Shown piece by piece: positions 49,844 to 59,838 of a stretch of 64,000 nt of DNA. The translations under genes were made by a program, and so were the position numbers. This DNA is from Roseivivax halodurans JCM 10272 (GTDB lineage: Bacteria > Pseudomonadota > Alphaproteobacteria > Rhodobacterales > Rhodobacteraceae): contig NZ_JALZ01000009.1 in the NCBI RefSeq assembly GCF_000521785.1, positions 1 through 64,000 of the forward strand, given 5' to 3'. The stretch's first letter is position 1; the number at the start of each line of letters is the position of its first letter. The notes beneath the pieces were generated by a model that had not been told where the DNA came from, ran no database searches, and saw only the letters and a list, made by a program, of their open reading frames with translations.

Positions 49844-51712
49844 CTACCGACCGCCCTGCCCCGGGTCAATCGACCGGGACGCGCGTTCGGTCGCGGCGGT
49901 CTTCCGCTCCGACCGTTCGGGCGCGAGCGAGATGATCTTCGCTCCCGGCCCGCCGGCGGGCCCCTCCTCCTCCTCGGGCCCGAAGAAGCGCAGGGCACCG
50001 TTCTTGAGCTCGGCCACGGCTATCGCCTGCGGCATCGTCTCGCGCCAATGCGTGAGGGTGAATTCCTCGGACAGGGTCGTGACGCGGAATTCCCACCCGT
50101 CCTGGACCCGCGCATTCGCCTCGGCGAAGGTCTCGTCGGCCCCGATCGGGCGGCCGCCTAGGGTCGCGGGAAGCGCGTGCCGGCGCGACCGCGTCCGCAC
50201 GCGGCGCAGCTGGAAGACCTTCTCGCGACCGAATTCGGGACCGAGATCGGTCGTCACCAGCGTGTTGTAGGCATCGTTGTCGGTTGCCGCGATGACCGTC
50301 TCGTAGCGTACGAGATCAAGCCGATGCTCGGCCTCCTCCGCCAGAACGTCGCCGAAGAAGGTCTCGAGCCCTGCATCCCGCGCGCCGCGCAGATGCGCGA
50401 GGTTCGGATCGGCGATCATCACCGGCAGGTCGAGCTTCGCAAGAGCCTTTGCCAGCGCCACCGACCACGGCGCTCCCCCGACGATCAGAACGCCGGGGCG
50501 GTCAGCGGCAGACAATCCCAGCAGGCGCGCCAGCGGGCCGAGGGCAAATCCGTGAAGCACCACCGTCGCACCGACGAGCGCGAAGGCGAGCGGTGCCATG
50601 CGGGCGCCGTCCTCGATGCCGATCTCGGCGAGCCGCTCGCCGAAGAGACCGGCCACGGCGACGAGCACGACACCCCGGGGACCGGTCAGCGCGATCAGCG
50701 TCCGCTCCGCCCAGGGCACGTTGGACCCGGTGAGCGAGAGGAGCACCGCGACGGGACGCGCGAGGAGGATGACGACGGCAACGAAAAGCGCCGCCCGCAG
50801 GTCGAGCGAGGCGAGCGTCTCGCGGCTCATGTTGGCCGCGAGCAGGATGAAGACCCCGGAGACGAGGAGGACCGTCGCCTGCTCCTTGAACCGGCGGAGT
50901 TCCACGTAGGACGGCAGTTCGACATTGGCGATCCAGAGCCCCATGAGCGTGACTGCGAGAAGTCCCGATTCGTGCAGGACGTGATCCGACACCGCGAAGA
51001 CAGCGAGCACCGAGGCAAAGAGAACCGGCACCTTCATGTATTCCGGCACGAGCCCGCGCGAGAAGGCGCGTGCGAGCCCCCAGCCCGCCGCAAGCCCGAG
51101 CGCCGTCGCGATACCGATCCCAAGGATCAGATCGAAGAGCGCGCCTGAGGGGCCGGCCGAGGTCTCGCGCACCAGAACGATCTCGAAGGCGAGAACGGCG
51201 GCGAGCGCTCCCACGGGATCGTTGACGATGGCCTCCCATTGCAGGAGCGCGGCCGGGCGGCGCCGCAGGCGCGCCTGCCGCAGCAGCGGGGCGATGACCG
51301 TGGGCCCGGTGACGATCATGATGCCGCCGAAGACGGCGGAGGTTTCCCACGAAAGGCCCGCGACCCAGTGCAGGGCGGCTGCAGATGCCGCCCATCCGAG
51401 CGGCGCTCCCACGAAGACCAGCCGCCGCACACCCTTCGCCGCGTCCGACAGCGAATGCAGATCGAGGCTGAGCCCGCCCTCGAAGAGGATGATGGCGACC
51501 GCGATGGCCACCATCGGCTGGAGCAGATCGCCGAAATCGCGCGCGGGATCGAGCAGACCGAGCCCCGGGCCGACGAGCAGGCCCGCGGCGAGCATGAGCA
51601 CGATCGCCGGCATCCGCAGCCGCCAGGCGAGCCATTGCGAGCCGACGCCGAGCGCGCCCACGAGCGCAAAGCCGAGCACGGGAGCGAGGCCCGATTCCAC
51701 ACCGGTGGCCAT
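49844..51712 (-). CDS. CPA1-type cation:proton antiporter with TrkA-N domain
   Basis: A 622-residue inner-membrane protein. The first 400 residues hold 12 or so membrane segments with the antiporter core motifs [26 protein letters not shown] and IVNDPVGA (the transport Asp). A cytoplasmic Rossmann TrkA-N domain follows (from about [24 protein letters not shown]) that could bind a nucleotide and gate transport. Likely a Na+/H+ or K+/H+ exchanger. ATG 51712 has AAAGGA upstream. It lies between dgt and argS on the same strand. Confidence 0.88.
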   Translation of the reverse strand: MATGVESGLAPVLGFALVGALGVGSQWLAWRLRMPAIVLMLAAGLLVGPGLGLLDPARDFGDLLQPMVAIAVAIILFEGGLSLDLHSLSDAAKGVRRLVFVGAPLGWAASAAALHWVAGLSWETSAVFGGIMIVTGPTVIAPLLRQARLRRRPAALLQWEAIVNDPVGALAAVLAFEIVLVRETSAGPSGALFDLILGIGIATALGLAAGWGLARAFSRGLVPEYMKVPVLFASVLAVFAVSDHVLHESGLLAVTLMGLWIANVELPSYVELRRFKEQATVLLVSGVFILLAANMSRETLASLDLRAALFVAVVILLARPVAVLLSLTGSNVPWAERTLIALTGPRGVVLVAVAGLFGERLAEIGIEDGARMAPLAFALVGATVVLHGFALGPLARLLGLSAADRPGVLIVGGAPWSVALAKALAKLDLPVMIADPNLAHLRGARDAGLETFFGDVLAEEAEHRLDLVRYETVIAATDNDAYNTLVTTDLGPEFGREKVFQLRRVRTRSRRHALPATLGGRPIGADETFAEANARVQDGWEFRVTTLSEEFTLTHWRETMPQAIAVAELKNGALRFFGPEEEEGPAGGPGAKIISLAPERSERKTAATERASRSIDPGQGGR

Positions 51713-51785
51713 CGATTCAGATCCTTTCGGGAGCGAGGTGTCGTCGGACGGGGTATAGCGCGGGGAGCAGCCTTGGCGAGCGCCG

Positions 51786-52946
51786 TCAGGTGGCGTCGTG
51801 CAGCACGTCGACGCCGGTCAGCCGCGCGTGGCTCTGGAGCGCGTAACGGTCGGTCATGCCGGCGATGTAGTCGGCCACGAGGCGCGCCAGCTCGGTCGTT
51901 CCGGCCGCGGCCGCGATCTCGGGCTGCCAGCGCTGGGGGAGCAGGTCGGGGCGCTCGAGATAGATTGGGAAGAGATCGTGAACCGCTGCGGTGACCCGGG
52001 TCCGCTGCTCCATCACCGAGGGCGCGCGGTACATCCGGGTGAAGAGGAAGGTGCGGATCTCGCGGATGGCGGCCCACATCTCGTCCGAGAAGGAAATCAC
52101 AGGGTGGCCGAGTTCGCGGACGGTCTGGGCATCCTGCGGAGCGGCTGCGTCCAGCGCCGCGCGGGACGTGTCGATCACGTCGCCGACCATGGCCCCGAAG
52201 ACGCGGCGCAGCGCCTCGTGACGGCGACGGGACGCGTCGGTGCCCGGGTACTTCCGATCGACCTCGGCATACGCCGCCCCGACGATCGGCAGGGCCGCGA
52301 TCTCGTCCTCGGTGAAGAGCTGGGCGCGCAAACCGTCATGGAGGTCGTGATTGTTGTAGGCGATGTCGTCGGCGAGCGCCGCGACCTGCGCCTCCGCGCT
52401 GGCATGGGTGTGGAGCTCGAGCGGGTGACGCGCGTCGTATTCGGCGAGCGCGTAAGGCAGATCGCCGGTGACCGGACCGTTGTGCTTGGCGATGCCCTCG
52501 AGCGTCTCCCAGGTCAGGTTCAGCCCGTCGAACTCGGCGTAGTGCTTCTCGAGCTGGGTGACGATGCGGATCGTCTGGGCGTTGTGATCGAAGCCGCCAT
52601 GCGGCGCCATCAGCGCGTCGAGCGCGTCCTCGCCGGTATGGCCGAAGGGCGTGTGGCCGAGATCGTGGGCCAGCGCCACCGCCTCGGTCAGGTCGGTATC
52701 GAGCCCGAGCGCGTTCGAGACCGTGCGCGCGACCTGCGCCACCTCGATCGAATGGGTGAGACGGGTGCGAAAGAAATCGCCCTCGTGCTCGACGAAGACC
52801 TGCGTCTTGTGCTTGAGTCGGCGGAAGGCTGAGGCGTGGATGATCCGGTCCCGGTCGCGCTGGAAGCAGGACCGGAAGGCGCTTTCCTCTTCGGGGAAAA
52901 GCCGCCCGCGCGAGCGCGCGGGGTCACAGGCAAAGGGCGCTCGCAT
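51786..52946 (-). CDS. dgt: dGTP triphosphohydrolase-like protein
   Basis: A 386-residue HD-superfamily dNTP triphosphohydrolase of the shorter type-2 family. Metal and substrate motifs are RLKHKTQVFVEHEGDFFRTRLTHSIEVAQ and ALAHDLGHTPFGHTGEDAL (HD pair), with ALADDIAYNNHDLHDGLR later. It cleaves dNTPs to nucleoside and triphosphate, trimming nucleotide pools. ATG 52946 gives the conserved start; the frame continues upstream. Divergent from the A-type Fe-S carrier gene. Confidence 0.9.
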   Translation of the reverse strand: MRAPFACDPARSRGRLFPEEESAFRSCFQRDRDRIIHASAFRRLKHKTQVFVEHEGDFFRTRLTHSIEVAQVARTVSNALGLDTDLTEAVALAHDLGHTPFGHTGEDALDALMAPHGGFDHNAQTIRIVTQLEKHYAEFDGLNLTWETLEGIAKHNGPVTGDLPYALAEYDARHPLELHTHASAEAQVAALADDIAYNNHDLHDGLRAQLFTEDEIAALPIVGAAYAEVDRKYPGTDASRRRHEALRRVFGAMVGDVIDTSRAALDAAAPQDAQTVRELGHPVISFSDEMWAAIREIRTFLFTRMYRAPSVMEQRTRVTAAVHDLFPIYLERPDLLPQRWQPEIAAAAGTTELARLVADYIAGMTDRYALQSHARLTGVDVLHDAT

Positions 52947-53072
52947 GGATGTGTCCGCCTCCGGGCGTCGTCTTGTGGTCAGTCGGTGCGGGCCATATAT
53001 TGCAAGGCGTTCCCGATGGGAACCGCACGCGAACCTTGCCACCTCAAGGACCGCCCGAGGAGCTGATCTGAG

Positions 53073-53396
53073 ATGAACCTGCCGCCCAAAGTCACCGACC
53101 GCGCCTTTGCCCGCCTCGCCGAGATCGGGGCCGCGAAGGACGGCCACGCCCTGCGTGTCGCCGTCGAGGGCGGCGGCTGTTCGGGGTTTCAGTATGACAT
53201 CAAGCTCGACGCGCCCGAGGATGGCGACCTCGTGCTCGAGGGACAGGGCCAGAAGGTCGTCGTCGACGAGGTGTCGCTGCCGTTCCTCGAGAACGCCGTC
53301 ATCGACTTCACCGAAGAGCTGATCGGCGCGCGTTTCACCATCGAGAACCCCAACGCGGCGAGCTCCTGCGGCTGCGGAACCAGCTTCGCGATGTAG
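53073..53396 (+). CDS. erpA: Iron-sulfur cluster insertion protein, A-type carrier (ErpA/IscA)
   Basis: A 107-residue Fe-S carrier. The three cluster cysteines are Cys36 in GGGCSGFQYD and Cys99/Cys101 in SSCGCGTSF at the C-terminus. The final pattern and length fit ErpA or IscA; which one cannot be told from sequence alone. Divergent from dgt, with 126 bases in between that must hold both promoters. Same strand as bolA and grxD, also Fe-S linked. Confidence 0.9.
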   Translation: MNLPPKVTDRAFARLAEIGAAKDGHALRVAVEGGGCSGFQYDIKLDAPEDGDLVLEGQGQKVVVDEVSLPFLENAVIDFTEELIGARFTIENPNAASSCGCGTSFAM

Positions 53397-53514
53397 TCGC
53401 CGCGGCCGTGCCTCGGCAGCGCCGGGGCGCGGGCAACCGACTTGCGCGTTCCTGGCGTCTCCGGCATCTCGAGACGAGCACCGCCTCTCGCACCACCCGC
53501 AAGGAATGCCCGTC

Positions 53515-54324
53515 ATGAAGATCGCCACGTTCAACATCAACGGCGTCAAGGCCCGTCTGCAGACGCTTCTCGACTGGCTGGAGCGGGACGCACCGGACGT
53601 GGTGCTTCTTCAGGAGATCAAGTCTGTCGACGAGGGCTTCCCCCGGGAAGCGGTCGAGGATCTCGGCTACAATGTCGAGACGCATGGGCAGAAGGGTTTC
53701 AACGGCGTCGCGATCCTGTCGAAGCTTCCGCTCGAGGACGTCACGCGCGGTCTGCCCGGAGACGAGAGCGACGAGCAGGCCCGCTGGATCGAGGCAACGG
53801 TGGTGGGCAACACCCACGCCGTGCGGGTCTGCGGGCTCTACCTGCCGAACGGGAACCCGGTGGAGTTCGGCGCGGACGGAAAGCCGCTTGCGACAGGCAA
53901 GTACGGCTACAAGCTCGGCTGGATGCAGCGGCTCGCCGACCGCGGCGCGGAACTCATCGCGAGCGAGATGCCCGCGCTGATGGCCGGCGACTACAACGTG
54001 ATCCCGCAGGCCGAGGATGCGGCCCGGCCCGAGGCGTGGGAGAATGACGCGCTCTATCTCTACGAGAGCCGCGCGGCGTTTCGGCGGGTGCTCAATCTCG
54101 GCTTCACCGAGGCGTTTCGGGCGCGGGTGCGGGGCCCCGGCCACTACAGCTTCTGGGATTACCAGGCGCGGTCCTGGGAACGCGACAACGGCATCCGCAT
54201 CGACCATGTCCTGCTGACCCCGCAGGCCGCGGACCTGATGACCGACGTGGGGATTTCGCGCGACGAACGCGGCCGCGAAAAACCTTCGGACCACGTGCCC
54301 GTCTGGGTCGATCTCGCCGCCTGA
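53515..54324 (+). CDS. xthA: Exodeoxyribonuclease III
   Basis: A 269-residue AP endonuclease and 3'-5' exonuclease for base excision repair. Motifs are MKIATFNINGVKARL, LLQEIKSVD (metal Glu), GDYNVIP and the final DHVPVWVDL (catalytic Asp-His). The AAGGA at 53501-53505 is adjacent to the ATG at 53506 but nine bases from the ATG at 53515, so the latter is chosen and gives the usual family start. Confidence 0.93.
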   Translation: MKIATFNINGVKARLQTLLDWLERDAPDVVLLQEIKSVDEGFPREAVEDLGYNVETHGQKGFNGVAILSKLPLEDVTRGLPGDESDEQARWIEATVVGNTHAVRVCGLYLPNGNPVEFGADGKPLATGKYGYKLGWMQRLADRGAELIASEMPALMAGDYNVIPQAEDAARPEAWENDALYLYESRAAFRRVLNLGFTEAFRARVRGPGHYSFWDYQARSWERDNGIRIDHVLLTPQAADLMTDVGISRDERGREKPSDHVPVWVDLAA

Positions 54325-54398
54325 CGCCCCTGCCCCTCTCTTGTGGAGCCTCTTTGCCTCGCATACATTTCCGCCAGACCAGCAAGGAGCTTTGACCT

Positions 54399-54641
54399 AT
54401 GGCCATCGAGGCGCAGGAGATCGAGAACCTGATCCGGGACAGCTTTCCGGAAGCGAAGATCACGATCACCGACCTGGCTGGAGACGGCAATCACTACGCA
54501 GCCGAGGTGATCGACGAGAGCTTCCGCGGCAAGAATCGCGTTCAGCAGCAGCGGGCCGTCTATGCCGCCCTGAAGGGAAAGATGGACGGCTCGAACGGCG
54601 AGTTGCACGCCCTCGCCCTCACGACGAAGGTGCCCGAATGA
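54399..54641 (+). CDS. bolA: BolA-family protein
   Basis: An 80-residue BolA/IbaG-type protein. Conserved features are the loop GDGNHYAAEVIDESFRGKNRVQQQRAVYAAL with the cluster-binding His. BolA proteins pair with CGFS monothiol glutaredoxins to hold a 2Fe-2S cluster, and such a glutaredoxin (grxD) is two genes downstream. Ends in an ATGA overlap with a small ORF. Confidence 0.92.
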   Translation: MAIEAQEIENLIRDSFPEAKITITDLAGDGNHYAAEVIDESFRGKNRVQQQRAVYAALKGKMDGSNGELHALALTTKVPE

Positions 54642-54778
54642 CGCAATGGCTTAAGACACTTGGCGAATGGCTCGCGGCGCTGGCGGCTCCGAAGCCGGCG
54701 CTCGTACGGGTGCCGGCGCGTGCCGAAGCGCCGCGCCGCCCCGCCTCGAACCGCGACAGGCTGACGCCCCGCCGCTGA
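54638..54778 (+). CDS. Hypothetical 46-residue protein between bolA and grxD
   Basis: A frame starting [20 protein letters not shown] with an amphipathic N-terminal helix and a basic, Arg/Pro-rich tail. Its ATG overlaps the bolA stop by four bases, typical of coupled genes, and it ends 34 bases before grxD. No family recognised. Its placement between two partner genes is the main support; an accidental open frame cannot be excluded. Confidence 0.45.
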   Translation: MTQWLKTLGEWLAALAAPKPALVRVPARAEAPRRPASNRDRLTPRR

Positions 54779-54812
54779 CGGGCGCTGCATACCAGACAAG
54801 GAAGGTGGACGT

Positions 54813-55181
54813 ATGACCACGACCGACGCGAAGACCCAGATCGAAGAGACCGTGAAGGGCAACGACGTGGTGCTCTACATGAAGGGCACCAAGACCATGC
54901 CGCAATGCGGCTTCTCCAGCCGCGTGGCCGGTGTGCTCAACTATATGGGTGTCGAATACACCGACGTGAACGTTCTAGCTGACGACGGCATCCGCCAGGG
55001 CATCAAGGATTACTCGGAGTGGCCCACGATCCCGCAGCTCTACGTCAAGGGCGAATTCGTCGGCGGCTGCGACATCATCACCGAGATGACGCTGTCGGGC
55101 GAGCTCGACCAGCTCTTCGAGCAGAACGGCGTCTCCTACGACAAGCAGGCCGCGGAGAAGATCCGCGAAGCCAACGGCTGA
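54813..55181 (+). CDS. grxD: Monothiol glutaredoxin, CGFS type
   Basis: A 122-residue glutaredoxin with the CGFS active site at Cys32 ([13 protein letters not shown]) and the glutathione-binding segment [19 protein letters not shown]. These proteins transfer 2Fe-2S clusters and act with BolA. Ribosome site AAGGTGG precedes the ATG. Followed 24 bases later by a strong hairpin. Confidence 0.95.
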   Translation: MTTTDAKTQIEETVKGNDVVLYMKGTKTMPQCGFSSRVAGVLNYMGVEYTDVNVLADDGIRQGIKDYSEWPTIPQLYVKGEFVGGCDIITEMTLSGELDQLFEQNGVSYDKQAAEKIREANG

Positions 55182-55205
55182 CGCCCGGCCAGATACGGAA
55201 CATGC

Positions 55206-55235
55206 AAAGGGCGCGTCCTGCCGGACGCGCCCTTT
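55206..55235. terminator. Bidirectional hairpin terminator
   Basis: A perfect 13-bp stem (55206-55218 with 55223-55235) with a TGCC loop, bounded by AAA and TTT and followed by GTCGTTG. It lies between convergent grxD and zapA and could stop transcription from both sides. Confidence 0.8.
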
Positions 55236-55251
55236 GTCGTTGCGCGGCGCC

Positions 55252-55655
<404 letters not shown>

Positions 55656-55656
<1 letters not shown>

Positions 55657-56201
55657 CAGGCCTCCTCCTCGTTAGCGTGTGTCGTAACGGACTGCGCCTC
55701 GATCGCGGCCTCGGCAAGCAGCGGATCGAGAGCGGCGAGGATCGCCGCGCACTCCGCCCTTTCCGTGGCGCGCGCCGCACGCATCGCCTCGAGTTCAGCC
55801 TGCATCGCCTGATTGATCAGATGCGGATCGCCGAGATCTTCGGAGAGGGCGCGCGTGAGATCCTCGTTGGTGTCCCGCAGCGTCTCATAGGCGCGGCGCA
55901 TGCGCCCCAGATCACCGTCGAGCTGGGCCAAGGCCTCGCGGCTTGCCGCCACCTGCTCGCGCAGCTCGGCCATCTCCCGCTCGCCCCTTTCGCGAAACTC
56001 TCGCAGGCGCTCCTCGAGACCGGATTTTGCGCGCCGCTCGTCCTCGAGCGCGTCGCGCAGGCGGGCGACTTCCTCCGCGTCGATCTCCGGCTCGGGGGCG
56101 ACGTCTTCGGGCGGCAGAGGGGCGTCGAGCGTTTCGACTCCCCTGGCGATGCGGTCGAGCGCGGCCGTGATCCGGCCCTGGAGCGTGTCCAGTTCGTTCA
56201 T
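55656..56201 (-). CDS. Coiled-coil protein encoded directly before zapA
   Basis: A 181-residue protein [21 protein letters not shown]... whose residues 45-140 are an almost unbroken Glu/Arg-rich coiled coil ([20 protein letters not shown]). No signal peptide or membrane segment. Its stop overlaps the zapA start by one base, so the two are made together, which suggests a division-related role analogous to ZapB; that is inference from context. Start ATG 56201 is the first sensible one; upstream frame is non-coding in character. Divergent from tkt. Confidence 0.75.
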
Positions 56202-56424
56202 GTATCTGTCCCTTCTTCGACGCGCCTCTGACGCGCCGCTTCGCGGAGCCGCCGGATGCGGGCGCACGACGAATCGCACTTCACTCCCGCGGTGCCGGTG
56301 TCGCCGCCATGATGCAAGCCCTAGGCCATGCCGTGTCAAGGCCTTGTGGCCCGCGCTTGATCTTCGCCCCCGTCTTGATAAGAGCGTCCCTACCGCCGTT
56401 TTTCGCGCAAAGGACAGGCCCCCG

Positions 56425-58440
56425 TTGGATATCGAGACGCTACGCACCCGCAATCCCGACCACTGGCAGACCGCAACCGCGATCCGGACGCTCGCCCTCG
56501 ACGCGGTGGCCGCCGCGAATTCGGGCCATTCCGGGATGCCGATGGGCATGGCCGACGTCGCGACCGTGCTTTACGGCAAGCACCTGAAATTCGACGCCGC
56601 CCGCCCCGAATGGCCGGACCGCGACCGCTTCATCCTGTCGGCGGGCCACGGGTCCATGCTGCTCTACTCGCTGCTCTACCTCACGGGTGACGCGGAGATC
56701 ACGCTCGACGAGATCAAGAACTTCCGCCAGCTTCACGGCAAGACCGCGGGCCATCCCGAAAACTTCCTCGCCAAGGGGATCGAGACCACCACCGGCCCAC
56801 TCGGCCAAGGGCTCGCGATGTCGGTTGGCTTTGCCATCGCCGAGGAATCGCTGCGTGCGCGGTTCGGTGCCAAGATCTGCGACCACCGCACCTGGGTCAT
56901 CGCCGGTGACGGCTGCCTGATGGAGGGTGTGAGCCAGGAGGCCATCGCGCTCGCCGGGCGCCAGCAGCTCGGCAAGCTCTGCGTCTTCTGGGACAACAAC
57001 GCGATCACCATCGACGGCAAGGTCGACATCGCCGATCGGACCGACCAGCCGAAGCGCTTCGAGGCGGCGGGCTGGCACGTCCAGGAGATCGACGGGCACG
57101 ATCCCGAGGAGATCGACGCGGCGATCGAGGCGGCCAAGAAAGACCCCCGTCCGTCAATGATCGCCTGCAAGACGCATATCGCGATCGGGCATGCGGCTCA
57201 GGACACGTCCAAGGGTCACGGCGCGCTCACCGACGCGCAGCAGCTGACCGACGCCAAGGACGCCTATGGCTGGTCTTACGGGCCCTTCGAGGTCCCGGCG
57301 GAGATCAAGTCGCGGTGGGAAGAATACGGCAAGCGCGGCGCCGCCGAGAGCGCGGCCTGGGACGAGCGCGTCGGCGCGCTTTCTGCCGCAAAGCAGACCG
57401 AGTACCAGCGCACGCTCGACGGCGCCGCGCCGAAGAAGCTCACGGCGACGATCAAGGCGCTGAAGAAGCAGAATTCCGAGGCGCAGCCGAAGGTCGCGAC
57501 CCGCAAGGCCTCCGAGATGGTGCTGCAGGTGGTGAACCCGATCATGCCCGAGACGCTCGGCGGATCGGCGGACCTGACCGGGTCGAACAACACCAAGACC
57601 GAGGATCTCGGCGTCTTCGACATCGAGAACCGCAAGGGTCGCTACGTCTATTACGGCATCCGCGAACACGGCATGTCGGCGGCGATGAACGGCATGGCGC
57701 TGCATGGCGGCATCCGGCCCTATGGCGGCACGTTCATGTGCTTCACCGATTATGCCCGCCCCGCGATGCGGCTCGCGGCCCTGCAGAGGGTCCCGACCGT
57801 CTTCGTGATGACGCATGACAGCATCGGCCTCGGCGAGGACGGCCCGACGCACCAGCCGGTGGAGCATCTTGCGATCAGCCGCGCGACGCCGAACATGCTC
57901 GTCTTCCGCCCCGCCGACGTGGTCGAGACCGCGGAGGCGTGGGAGATCGCGCTGACGCAATCCTCGACACCGTCGGTGCTGTCGCTGACCCGTCAGGGCG
58001 TGCCGACCGTGCGGACCGAGCACAAGACCAAGAACCTCAGCGCCCAAGGCGCCTATGTCCTCGCCGAAGCCGAGGGCAAGCGGCAGGTAATCCTGATCGC
58101 GACGGGGTCAGAGGTCTCGGTCGCCATGTCCGCGCGCGAGGCGCTGCAGGCCGAGGGGATCGGCGTGAGGGTCGTGTCGATGCCGTGCATGGAGCTTTTC
58201 GAGCAGCAGGACGAGGCCTACCGCAAGCGGGTGCTGCCGGCAGGTCCTGTCCGCGTGGGCATCGAGGCGGCCGTGCGCATGGGCTGGGATCGCTGGCTCT
58301 GCGGCGAGCGCGGCCGGGCCCAGAAGTCGGATTTCGTCGGCATGGAGGGCTTCGGCGCCTCGGGCCCTGCCGAAGAACTCTTCGAGTATTTCGGCATCAC
58401 GCCCGGCGCGGTTGTCGCGAAGGCCAAGGCGCTTCTCTGA
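56425..58440 (+). CDS. tkt: Transketolase
   Basis: A 671-residue thiamine-diphosphate enzyme of the pentose phosphate pathway. Motifs are [34 protein letters not shown], the ThDP loop [12 protein letters not shown] and [18 protein letters not shown]. The frame is open far upstream, but homologues start at [13 protein letters not shown], which here follows a TTG at 56425 with AAAGGA ten bases before it; no nearer ATG or GTG fits. Divergent from the coiled-coil/zapA pair. Confidence 0.92.
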   Translation: MDIETLRTRNPDHWQTATAIRTLALDAVAAANSGHSGMPMGMADVATVLYGKHLKFDAARPEWPDRDRFILSAGHGSMLLYSLLYLTGDAEITLDEIKNFRQLHGKTAGHPENFLAKGIETTTGPLGQGLAMSVGFAIAEESLRARFGAKICDHRTWVIAGDGCLMEGVSQEAIALAGRQQLGKLCVFWDNNAITIDGKVDIADRTDQPKRFEAAGWHVQEIDGHDPEEIDAAIEAAKKDPRPSMIACKTHIAIGHAAQDTSKGHGALTDAQQLTDAKDAYGWSYGPFEVPAEIKSRWEEYGKRGAAESAAWDERVGALSAAKQTEYQRTLDGAAPKKLTATIKALKKQNSEAQPKVATRKASEMVLQVVNPIMPETLGGSADLTGSNNTKTEDLGVFDIENRKGRYVYYGIREHGMSAAMNGMALHGGIRPYGGTFMCFTDYARPAMRLAALQRVPTVFVMTHDSIGLGEDGPTHQPVEHLAISRATPNMLVFRPADVVETAEAWEIALTQSSTPSVLSLTRQGVPTVRTEHKTKNLSAQGAYVLAEAEGKRQVILIATGSEVSVAMSAREALQAEGIGVRVVSMPCMELFEQQDEAYRKRVLPAGPVRVGIEAAVRMGWDRWLCGERGRAQKSDFVGMEGFGASGPAEELFEYFGITPGAVVAKAKALL

Positions 58441-58457
58441 GCGCAAGCATGTCCTCG

Positions 58458-58483
58458 GGTGCCCGGGCTACGCGCCGGGCACC
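58458..58483 (+). terminator. Hairpin after tkt
   Basis: A 9-bp stem GGTGCCCGG (58458-58466) with CCGGGCACC (58475-58483) and an 8-base loop, 17 bases after the tkt stop. No T-run follows. Probable transcript end. Confidence 0.6.
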
Positions 58484-58603
58484 TGCCAAGACCCTGGCTC
58501 TGCGCCTACCCGCTTGGAAGCTTGAAGATGGCTGACCGCCTTGTGATCGGCCGCCCTGGCAATCCGCACTAGCTCTCCCCTACTCGTCTTAACGGAGAGA
58601 GCC

Positions 58604-59806
58604 ATGCGCCCGACCACGTCCATCGTAGCCGCGCTCAGCGCGCTCGGCATAAGCTCCTGCGCTGAAGCGCAGAATTTCGACCGCTCACCCAAGGAAGCCA
58701 ATTTCGAGCCCGCTTTCGCCGAACAGACCCGCGCACCGCTGGTTTCTTCGGATGTCCAGACATCGATGCAGACGATCGCGGACGGCCTCGTCCATCCCTG
58801 GGGGATCGAGGTCCTGCCGGGCGATGCGGGTTATCTCGTCACCGAGCGTCCGGGGCGGTTGAGAATCGTCAGTCGCGACGGCGCGCTTTCCGATCCCATC
58901 TCTGGCGTGCCGCAAGTCGTCGCGCAAGGCCAGGGTGGCCTTCTCGACGTGGCGCTTGCGCCCGATTTCGAGACGAGCCGCCGGGTCTATCTTAGCTACG
59001 CCAAGCCCGTCGGGAACGGTCTCTCCGCGACGGCCGCCGCCTACGGAACCCTCTCCGAAGACATGTCGGCGCTCGAGAATGTCACCGACATCTTCGTGCA
59101 GGAGCCGGGCTCGCGGGTGAAGAAACATTACGGCAGTCGCATCGTCTTCGATGGCGCCGGCCATGTCTACGTAACGACGGGCGAGCATTCCTCCGACGAG
59201 ACGCGGGTCTACGCGCAGGATCTCGACAAGACGTACGGAAAGGTCGTGCGCCTGACGCTCGACGGCGAGGTGCCGCAGGGCAATCCCTTCGCGGGCCGGG
59301 ACGGCGCGATCCCGTCGATCTGGAGCTACGGGCACCGCAACCTGCAGGGCGCGATGATGCGGGATGGCGAGCTCTGGACCATCGAGCACGGACCGCGCGG
59401 CGGCGACGAGCTCAACCGGATCGAGGCGGGCGCGAATTACGGCTGGCCGGTCATCTCTTACGGTATCCGCTATTCCGGCGGGCCGATCGGATCGGGCGAA
59501 TCCAAACGCGAAGGCATGGAGCAGCCCGTCTATTACTGGGATCCCGTCATCGCACCCGGCGGCATGCTGACCTATGACGGCGACGCCTTCTCCGAATGGC
59601 AGGGCGACGTCTTCATCGGCTCGCTCTACCCCGGCGGCATCGTGCGGCTTGAGCTGTCAGGTGATCGCGTCGCGGCCGAGGAGCGCATACGGATGGAACT
59701 CGGCCGGGTGCGTGACGTCGAGATCGACAGTGACGGCGCCCTCCTCGCGATCACCGACAAGCAGAACGGGGAGCTAGTGAAGATCACGCCCGGATCGTCG
59801 AGCTGA
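58604..59806 (+). CDS. PQQ-dependent sugar (soluble glucose) dehydrogenase family protein
   Basis: A 400-residue exported six-bladed beta-propeller oxidoreductase of the GSDH family. The signal peptide ends in LGISSCAEAQ; this is either a lipobox (Cys19) or a plain Sec site after Ala22. Family motifs are LVHPWGIEVLPGDAGYLVTE, GQGGLLDVALAPDF, WSYGHRNLQGAMM and EHGPRGGDELNRIEAGANYGWP. It would oxidise aldoses in the periplasm with PQQ; no pqq synthesis genes are in the window and the real substrate is unknown. Confidence 0.87.
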   Translation: MRPTTSIVAALSALGISSCAEAQNFDRSPKEANFEPAFAEQTRAPLVSSDVQTSMQTIADGLVHPWGIEVLPGDAGYLVTERPGRLRIVSRDGALSDPISGVPQVVAQGQGGLLDVALAPDFETSRRVYLSYAKPVGNGLSATAAAYGTLSEDMSALENVTDIFVQEPGSRVKKHYGSRIVFDGAGHVYVTTGEHSSDETRVYAQDLDKTYGKVVRLTLDGEVPQGNPFAGRDGAIPSIWSYGHRNLQGAMMRDGELWTIEHGPRGGDELNRIEAGANYGWPVISYGIRYSGGPIGSGESKREGMEQPVYYWDPVIAPGGMLTYDGDAFSEWQGDVFIGSLYPGGIVRLELSGDRVAAEERIRMELGRVRDVEIDSDGALLAITDKQNGELVKITPGSSS

Positions 59807-59813
59807 CGACCTG

Positions 59814-59838
59814 GACGGCGGCTCAATGCGCCGCCGTC
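59814..59838. terminator. Hairpin between convergent genes
   Basis: A 9-bp GC stem GACGGCGGC (59814-59822) with GCCGCCGTC (59830-59838) and a 7-base loop. It follows the dehydrogenase stop by eight bases and its right arm lies inside the end of the DUF808 gene. No T-run. Confidence 0.5.
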
